From positions 1-38,662 of the forward strand of contig NZ_QGMZ01000045.1 of assembly GCF_003173335.1 (NCBI RefSeq): DNA of 38,662 bases. Reading direction: 5' to 3'. Shown in pieces: positions 33,977 through 38,662 of this stretch; position 1 is the stretch's first letter; every line of letters starts with the position of its first letter. This stretch comes from Methanospirillum stamsii (GTDB taxonomy: Archaea > Halobacteriota > Methanomicrobia > Methanomicrobiales > Methanospirillaceae). The notes under the pieces are model-generated. The model was given only the letters and a program-made list of their open reading frames with translations. It did not search any database and had not been told where the DNA came from. The translations under genes were made by a program, and so were the position numbers.

Positions 33977-34130
33977 TCCGGTATTTTATTTGGTATTGAT
34001 ATAAAGTAACCAAAAACAGTTTGTTTTATCACAGTGAAAAAATTCTAATTTAAAAAATTTCAGGAAAATAAAAATAATTATGGAAGAATATCGATAAATT
34101 ATCGTTTGATAAAATTTTGATATCGAAAAG

Positions 34131-34155
34131 AGAGGCATCCTAAATAGTTGCCTCT
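34131..34155. repeat. Hairpin AGAGGCA / TGCCTCT
   Basis: Perfect 7-base arms with an 11-base loop; GC-rich compared with its surroundings. It could be an RNA stem-loop on either strand. Confidence 0.45.
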
Positions 34156-34225
34156 GTCTGTCATGTCAGGATGATATGTGCAAAGTATAACAATTATTTC
34201 AAGGATATCCAGGAAAATCATGCTA

Positions 34226-34243
34226 TACTGTAATTACTGTAAT
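34226..34243. repeat. Tandem direct repeat TACTGTAAT
   Basis: Two exact adjacent 9-base copies, 22 bases before a large dyad that contains the related TGTAAT. Looks like repeated regulator half-sites. Confidence 0.5.
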
Positions 34244-34265
34244 AATGCCTCTGCATCTGGACTTT

Positions 34266-34292
34266 AAAATAATTACATTTTGTAATTATTTT
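34266..34292. promoter_or_regulatory. Perfect 12-base dyad, putative operator
   Basis: AAAATAATTACA (34266-34277) and TGTAATTATTTT (34281-34292) are exact reverse complements around TTT. It is the longest perfect dyad seen in the window. It is AT-rich, so some chance of coincidence remains, but the neighbouring tandem TACTGTAAT repeats its core and supports a regulator-binding role. Confidence 0.5.
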
Positions 34293-34706
34293 TAAAATCT
34301 TTTTGCAACACATTAAAAGAGGGAAAAATCCCGGTTTTTAAGTTTTGGGAATTTTCTGTTTATGGGTTCAGCCACACCTCCTCTAATGTCTGTCTTGAAA
34401 TATTCGGCTTTCTGTTCCGGAATATAGCATGTATATACTTCAAGTAACCTCCATATTTTTCATCCCCGGCTGTCCGGGAATGATTATTTGCACATCTACT
34501 GTGCAATATCTCTTTTACCTGTTTGGTGCAGATGTATTCTTACCTAATAAACTTCATTCAGGTCACAAATCCCCGATTAATTTGGTTAAGATAAAAAATA
34601 TTGAGAATATCTTACAATTTTCCGGACATTTGGGTTCCCGAAATTTTTTCGGTATTGGTTGATTTCCACCAAAATTCATACGTAATAGGGAATTAAAGGG
34701 GTTTAA

Positions 34707-35792
34707 ATGGCATACAATGTTGTTTTAAAAATCTTTATCGGAATGATGCTTGTTTTGGCATTGATTTCTGTTGTGCAGGCAGATGAGGCTATATCATTTA
34801 CCGATGCTATGGGCCGGGAAATTTCTCTTGAGAAACCTGCTGAAACACTTGCATATTACATGGTAGGTGATCCGGTAAAGATCGTAGGGGCATGGGACAA
34901 GGTTATTGCACGGGATGGAATGTCCAGTGACGAGCGGTTTTATCCGAATGCTGGAAGTATTCCGGCTATCAGCGCTGAAACAGGATATATGAACCTGGAC
35001 TATGAAAAATTAATGGAATTAAAGCCTGATGTCGTGATAATTGGAAAACAGGATTGGGATCTGGAAGGAATTCAGAAGGCTATTGATTCACTGGAACCTG
35101 AGATTCCGGTAGTTGTGCTTGATTTCCTTGATCTGAACACGATGGCTGATAATTATGAAAAACTTGGAAAATTAACCGGAAATACAGAAGCAGCACAAGA
35201 TTACCTGGCATTTTTTGATTCGGTAATTTCTCCCATTAAAAGTAAAACCTCAACTTTAGCGGATTCTGAAAAGCCCAATGTATTTCTCCAGGCTCATGGT
35301 ATGAGTTCTCCGGATGAACTCTATACCTATGGAGGAGGGTTTGCTGCCGCCAATGCATTGCTTGGTATTGTAGGTGCAAATAATGTTGCTGCGGAGATTT
35401 CAGGGCCATATAGTGAGTTTGATTCAGAATGGCTGATTGGCAAAGATGTCGATGTTATCGTAAAAGAGGTCTGGGAAGGGTTTTACCCTGAATGGGTCGG
35501 TCTCAAAGCTACTGATCCGGCCAATAAAATTTCCTCGGCTCAAAAGATACGGGAAGAAACACTTGCTAATGAAATTTATACCGGAAGTGAAGCAATAACA
35601 AATGACCGGGTGTACCTGGCAGATCATTTCCTCTGGAATCATCCGGTGGCTTATGTGTCCTATCTTGCAAAATGGATCCATCCGGAGTTATTCGGGAATC
35701 TTGAGCCGGAAAAAACATACCAGGAATACCTGACTAAGTACCTGAAAACCGATGTCAATCTTGATGATGTTGGCATTGCAGGGTATCCCTGA
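34707..35792 (+). CDS. Secreted FepB/BtuF-type ABC transporter binding protein
   Basis: A 361-aa binding protein of the iron-complex/cobalamin type. The signal peptide covers about 25 residues, ending VVQA-DEA. The mature part starts ISFTDAMGREISLEKPAE, the family's first strand. It also has KIVGAWDKVIARDG, the ELKPDVVIIGK strand, and a C-terminus with YLADHFLWNHPVAYVSYLAKW. It is close in sequence to the protein at 37495-38592 (same ARDG, ISFTDA.GREI and LAKW.HPE.FG blocks) and more distant from 10930-11985. The ligand is probably a metal or metal complex. AAGGGG precedes the ATG. No importer membrane part is adjacent; a YeiH-type transporter is next. Confidence 0.88.
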   Translation: MAYNVVLKIFIGMMLVLALISVVQADEAISFTDAMGREISLEKPAETLAYYMVGDPVKIVGAWDKVIARDGMSSDERFYPNAGSIPAISAETGYMNLDYEKLMELKPDVVIIGKQDWDLEGIQKAIDSLEPEIPVVVLDFLDLNTMADNYEKLGKLTGNTEAAQDYLAFFDSVISPIKSKTSTLADSEKPNVFLQAHGMSSPDELYTYGGGFAAANALLGIVGANNVAAEISGPYSEFDSEWLIGKDVDVIVKEVWEGFYPEWVGLKATDPANKISSAQKIREETLANEIYTGSEAITNDRVYLADHFLWNHPVAYVSYLAKWIHPELFGNLEPEKTYQEYLTKYLKTDVNLDDVGIAGYP

Positions 35793-35800
35793 AAATCTAA

Positions 35801-35813
35801 TTTTTTGTTTTTT
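35801..35813 (+). terminator. T-tract terminator after the binding-protein gene
   Basis: TTTTTTGTTTTTT starts 8 bases after the stop codon on the coding strand. Confidence 0.5.
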
Positions 35814-35996
35814 AAATTTGATCTTCTTTTTGGCTTTAAACAGATATTGTGTTGATATTTCAGTATTGTCCGAGACATAAATAATCTGGTTAAGGCAATG
35901 ATAAGAACTGAAGAGGGACTACTGTTTATTTATATATGTAAATGAATATGGTAGGGTGCTTTTTTGAAATTCCGTTCATGAATATCAGGTTAAATT

Positions 35997-37007
35997 ATGT
36001 TTAATATTCATTTTTCTTCAATTTATGAAATTCTGAAAGGATTAATCATTCCAATAGTAATTGGTATTATCGCCTGGTGGGTTGGAACTCTTATTCCCAT
36101 TTTAGGCGGGCCTGTTGTTGCAATATTAATCGGTCTTATCATTGGTCAGGTCTTTGGTCTCCGGAAAGAGTGGGCGCCCGGATTAACATTTGCAGTGAAA
36201 AGAATATTACAGGGCTCAATAGTTTTTCTCGGTTTTGGAATGTCTCTTTCAGAGGTTGCCCGAATCGGGATTTCTGGTCTTCCGGTGATGATTGGGACTC
36301 TGGTTCTTTGTATTGCATGTGGTTTTATAATTGGCCGGATTTTGGATGTTGAATATGAAACACGTTCACTTGTTACCTATGGCACTGCAATTTGTGGTGC
36401 ATCTGCCATTGCAACTATGAGTGTTGTTATGAAGGCATCCGGTCCTGCTATTGCAATTTCTATTACTGTTATTATTCTCTACAATGTCCTCGGTGCAGTT
36501 CTTTTTCCCATATTGGGTCATATGTTAGGTCTCTCCCAGGAAGCGTTCGGACTTTGGGCAGGTACTGCAGTTAATGACACATCTTCAGTAATGGCTGCTG
36601 CTACGGTATATGGGGCACTCGCAACCTCATATGCAGTAGTGGTAAAACTTACCCGGACTCTTGCCATTGTTCCTCTGGCAATCTTTCAAAGCTGGTTCCA
36701 GAACCGGAATGTTCCACCAGAAGATCGGGATTGCACAAAATGGTACCGTTTAGTTCCACCATTCATTGTGTTATTCCTGGTAGCTGCAGTGATGCAGTCT
36801 GTCGGCCTGATTCCGGAGATCCTGAACGACCCCTTAAAGTTCCTGGCACATTTTGGTATTACTGTTGCCATGGCAGCAGTTGGGATGAGTAGTTCCTTAA
36901 CTGCGGTGAAAGATGCCGGATGGAGGCCGATAGCCCTTGGAGGTATTCTCTGGATTATCGTTGCTACCAGCAGTCTTGTTCTACAATGGGTTACCGGACA
37001 AATTTAA
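35997..37007 (+). CDS. YeiH/PSE-type membrane transporter (PF03601)
   Basis: A 336-aa membrane protein with about ten hydrophobic segments. It matches the YeiH/UPF0324 'putative sulfate exporter' family: GMSLSEVARIG, YGTAICGASAIATMSVVM, and GTAVNDTSSVMAAATVYG are the family's conserved re-entrant blocks, and GMSSSLTAVKDAGWRP is its typical C-terminal turn. Substrate unproven in the family; sulfite, sulfonate-type anions or related compounds have been suggested. It sits between two paralogous secreted binding proteins, on the same strand, about 200 bases after the first. AGGT precedes the ATG. Whether it works with the binding proteins is unknown. Confidence 0.92.
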   Translation: MFNIHFSSIYEILKGLIIPIVIGIIAWWVGTLIPILGGPVVAILIGLIIGQVFGLRKEWAPGLTFAVKRILQGSIVFLGFGMSLSEVARIGISGLPVMIGTLVLCIACGFIIGRILDVEYETRSLVTYGTAICGASAIATMSVVMKASGPAIAISITVIILYNVLGAVLFPILGHMLGLSQEAFGLWAGTAVNDTSSVMAAATVYGALATSYAVVVKLTRTLAIVPLAIFQSWFQNRNVPPEDRDCTKWYRLVPPFIVLFLVAAVMQSVGLIPEILNDPLKFLAHFGITVAMAAVGMSSSLTAVKDAGWRPIALGGILWIIVATSSLVLQWVTGQI

Positions 37008-37009
37008 AA

Positions 37010-37363
37010 TTATATAGAAAAGGTACATGAAATAGAAGATTCATCCTCTCTTTTTTCACATTTTTTTACCGTAGTATCAATTGTTATCCCTCCAAACAAA
37101 GGATTTCCATTTAGTTCAATATGTATCTTCAATGGGTTTGTGTCATTCTTAGTATCCAATGCAGAGAGAAGTTTTTGTGTCTGTTCTGAGTGATTTTTCC
37201 TTACAGTCAGGATCAGTTCATTTTTCGAAGGCCTGATAATACTCACCAGATTCACTCCCTGATCTTCAAAGGTCATTTGTCCATCATGAAGAGAAATAAT
37301 CGCATTTTGAAAATTTATTCCTCTTTTGATATTTTTTTCAATCATACCATAGTAAATGCTCAT
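37010..37363 (-). CDS. Hypothetical protein (117 aa)
   Basis: The stop lies two bases from the end of the convergent transporter gene. The ATG at 37363 has GGAG 9 bases upstream, whereas the ATG at 37378 has no ribosome site, so 37363 is preferred. The product is soluble-looking, with alternating short strands and charged residues (ELILTVRKNHSEQTQKLL and IHIELNGNPLFGG). I do not recognise a family. It is transcribed against both neighbours. A real gene is likely because the frame fills the spacer and has a good ribosome site, but the function is unknown. Confidence 0.55.
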   Translation of the reverse strand: MSIYYGMIEKNIKRGINFQNAIISLHDGQMTFEDQGVNLVSIIRPSKNELILTVRKNHSEQTQKLLSALDTKNDTNPLKIHIELNGNPLFGGITIDTTVKKCEKREDESSISCTFSI

Positions 37364-37494
37364 AGGGGATATCTCCATTTCACATCTTATATATTCATCT
37401 GATTGAGGATAACACTATGAGTGAAACCAAAAAAAGTTCAGGAAATATTGTTCATTACCTAAAAAAGAATGACATACAATATTTTGGAGGTTCT

Positions 37495-38592
37495 ATGATA
37501 GCAGACCGGAAGCATGCTTTGATTGTTTTGTTATTCATATCATTGTTTTTAGTAGTTATACCGGCGTCAGGTGATTCTATTTCCTTCACCGATGCTCTTG
37601 GACGTGAGATTACTCTGGACAAACCCGCTGAAAGAATCGGGTTTCAGTTTTATGGTGTTGGAGAGGCACTGAAAATTGTCGGAGCCTGGGATAAGGTTGT
37701 GGCACGTGACGGATATATCTCTGATGAGCAGTTCTATCCGGGCTTTGAAAATATCCCTGCCATTAATCCGGAAAGTGGAGAAATGGATCTTGATTATGAA
37801 AAGATAGTTGAGATTCATCCGGACGTTATGGTAATTCAGAACGAAGAGTGGTATGCAGATAAAGTAAAAGAAGCGGTTGAAACACTTGATCCGGAAATTA
37901 AAGTTGTTGTGCTTGATTTTGTAAATCCCAACACAATGGCGGAAAACTTTATTAAACTGGGTCAGATAACCGGGAACAATCAGAAAGCACAGGAGTTTGC
38001 GGATTATTATGCCGGTATTGTCTCTCCTATTCAGAAAAAAGCAGGGCAACTAAGTGAATCAGAAAAACCCTCTGTTCTTATCAAGGCTGCAGGGTATTCT
38101 GCTGACCAGTTATGTACCTATGGTTCCGGCATGGCCGGATGGGAAAATATTCTTGCTATTTCCGGCGGTAAAAATGCCGCTCATGATCTCTCATTTGGCT
38201 TTGGAGATATTGATCCTGAATGGCTGATGAGCAATGATTATGATGTGCTCATCGATGAGATCTGGAATATTTATTATCCGGAGAGTTTTGAATATCAGGC
38301 AAGCGATCCGCAAAATGCCCGGGCAAAAGGCGAAGAGTTACGAAACCAGATCATGAGCCAGGAAGAATTTTCCGGCTCCACTGCGGTGAAAAACGGGGAT
38401 GTTTACCTTGTTGATCATGCGTTATTCGGGACCATCAGGCAGGTAGTGCTTATTCCGTACCTTGCAAAATGGTTGCATCCGGAGATGTTCGGAGAACTGA
38501 ATCCGGAAGCGATACACCAGGAATATCTTGACCGCTTTATCGGGGCAGATTATAATCTCAAGGATGTGGGGTTATTTGTATATCCAGAATAA
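37495..38592 (+). CDS. Secreted FepB/BtuF-type ABC transporter binding protein
   Basis: A 365-aa protein. The ATG at 37495 is preferred over 37417: GGAGG lies 4 bases upstream, and a normal signal peptide then starts at residue 1 (MIADRKHALIVLLF, ending about PASG-DS). Mature blocks SISFTDALGREITLDKPAE, KIVGAWDKVVARDG, EIHPDVMVIQNEEW and VYLVDHALFG match the paralogue at 34707-35792. The two probably arose by duplication around the transporter gene. The ligand, as for the sister, is likely a metal or metal complex. A dyad follows the gene at the right edge of the window. Confidence 0.88.
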   Translation: MIADRKHALIVLLFISLFLVVIPASGDSISFTDALGREITLDKPAERIGFQFYGVGEALKIVGAWDKVVARDGYISDEQFYPGFENIPAINPESGEMDLDYEKIVEIHPDVMVIQNEEWYADKVKEAVETLDPEIKVVVLDFVNPNTMAENFIKLGQITGNNQKAQEFADYYAGIVSPIQKKAGQLSESEKPSVLIKAAGYSADQLCTYGSGMAGWENILAISGGKNAAHDLSFGFGDIDPEWLMSNDYDVLIDEIWNIYYPESFEYQASDPQNARAKGEELRNQIMSQEEFSGSTAVKNGDVYLVDHALFGTIRQVVLIPYLAKWLHPEMFGELNPEAIHQEYLDRFIGADYNLKDVGLFVYPE

Positions 38593-38627
38593 CTTTCATT
38601 TTTTCCATGAAAAACCGGATCCATTAA

Positions 38628-38642
38628 GAGGGTAAAACCCTC
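38628..38642. repeat. Inverted repeat GAGGGT-AAA-ACCCTC
   Basis: Perfect 6-base arms, 36 bases after the stop of the last gene. No T-run follows, so it may be an operator or leader element of a gene beyond the window rather than a terminator. Confidence 0.45.
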
Positions 38643-38662
38643 AAATCGGATCAGGATCTGGT

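Larger units (their letters stand above)
33977..34706. promoter_or_regulatory. Divergent 730-bp spacer with several dyads
   Basis: This AT-rich spacer lies between the divergent transducer and binding-protein genes. I see no gene I would support. Dyads found: CGATAA-A-TTATCG (34092-34104), AGAGGCA/TGCCTCT (34131-34137 and 34149-34155), a tandem TACTGTAAT (34226-34243), a perfect 12-base dyad (34266-34292), and GGGA/TCCC near 34321. Both promoters should lie here, and the dyads could be sites for metal or nitrogen regulators. Confidence 0.5.

Noticed and set aside
34429-34662. Plus-strand ORF of 77 aa in the divergent spacer
   Set aside because: No ribosome site, odd composition and AT-rich context; more likely random.
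1-38662. CRISPR arrays, tRNA and rRNA genes
   Set aside because: No regularly spaced repeats and no cloverleaf or rRNA-like sequence were recognised by eye; a tRNAscan and Infernal run would be decisive.

Overview
The window looks like chromosomal DNA of a methanogenic archaeon, most likely a Methanospirillum-type member of the Methanomicrobiales. This is inferred from an AglB/STT3 oligosaccharyltransferase, a plasmid-type archaeal primase-helicase, soluble PAS sensor proteins with an RHDILNQ histidine box, strong GGAGG-type ribosome sites, T-tract terminators and a sequence rich in TCCGG. No rRNA, tRNA or CRISPR array was found.

Left end (1-6 kb): a tightly coupled five-gene minus-strand operon (77 aa, 114 aa, 1039-aa primase-helicase, 55 aa, 128 aa) that looks like the replication module of an integrated plasmid or virus. 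Just upstream of its first gene sits a complete ISL3-family insertion sequence (4581-5866) with imperfect inverted repeats and a perfect 8-bp target duplication.

Middle left (6-10.5 kb): an oligosaccharyltransferase gene (aglB) flanked by two unrelated SAM-dependent methyltransferase genes.

Centre (10.9-21.5 kb), the most interesting part: two clusters, on opposite strands, each carry the same unusual trio. The trio is a Cys-rich HypB/CobW-like P-loop GTPase, an orphan ABC-type ATPase with no membrane partner, and a periplasmic-binding-protein-like protein with no signal peptide. Cluster A (plus strand) follows a secreted FepB/BtuF-type binding protein. Cluster B (minus strand) is fused in one six-gene operon to a complete NitT/TauT-type importer (binding protein, permease, ATPase). 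The trio looks like a cytosolic handling system for an imported metal or anion; its substrate is unknown. Between the clusters lie a 52-aa membrane peptide and a DUF2178-like membrane protein / Xre regulator pair with a palindromic putative operator.

Right half (21.5-38.7 kb): a GH13 glycosidase gene interrupted by one in-frame TGA; a secreted alkylsulfatase; a DMT-family permease with a very His-rich tail; a secreted trypsin-like protease with three internal repeats and a PAN/apple-like C-terminus; a soluble PAS/GAF histidine kinase and a soluble PAS chemotaxis-type transducer on the minus strand; a 730-bp divergent spacer full of dyads; and two paralogous secreted metal-type binding proteins flanking a YeiH-type transporter. 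Much of the region concerns uptake or export of metals and sulfur-type anions and environmental sensing, but a common function is only inference.
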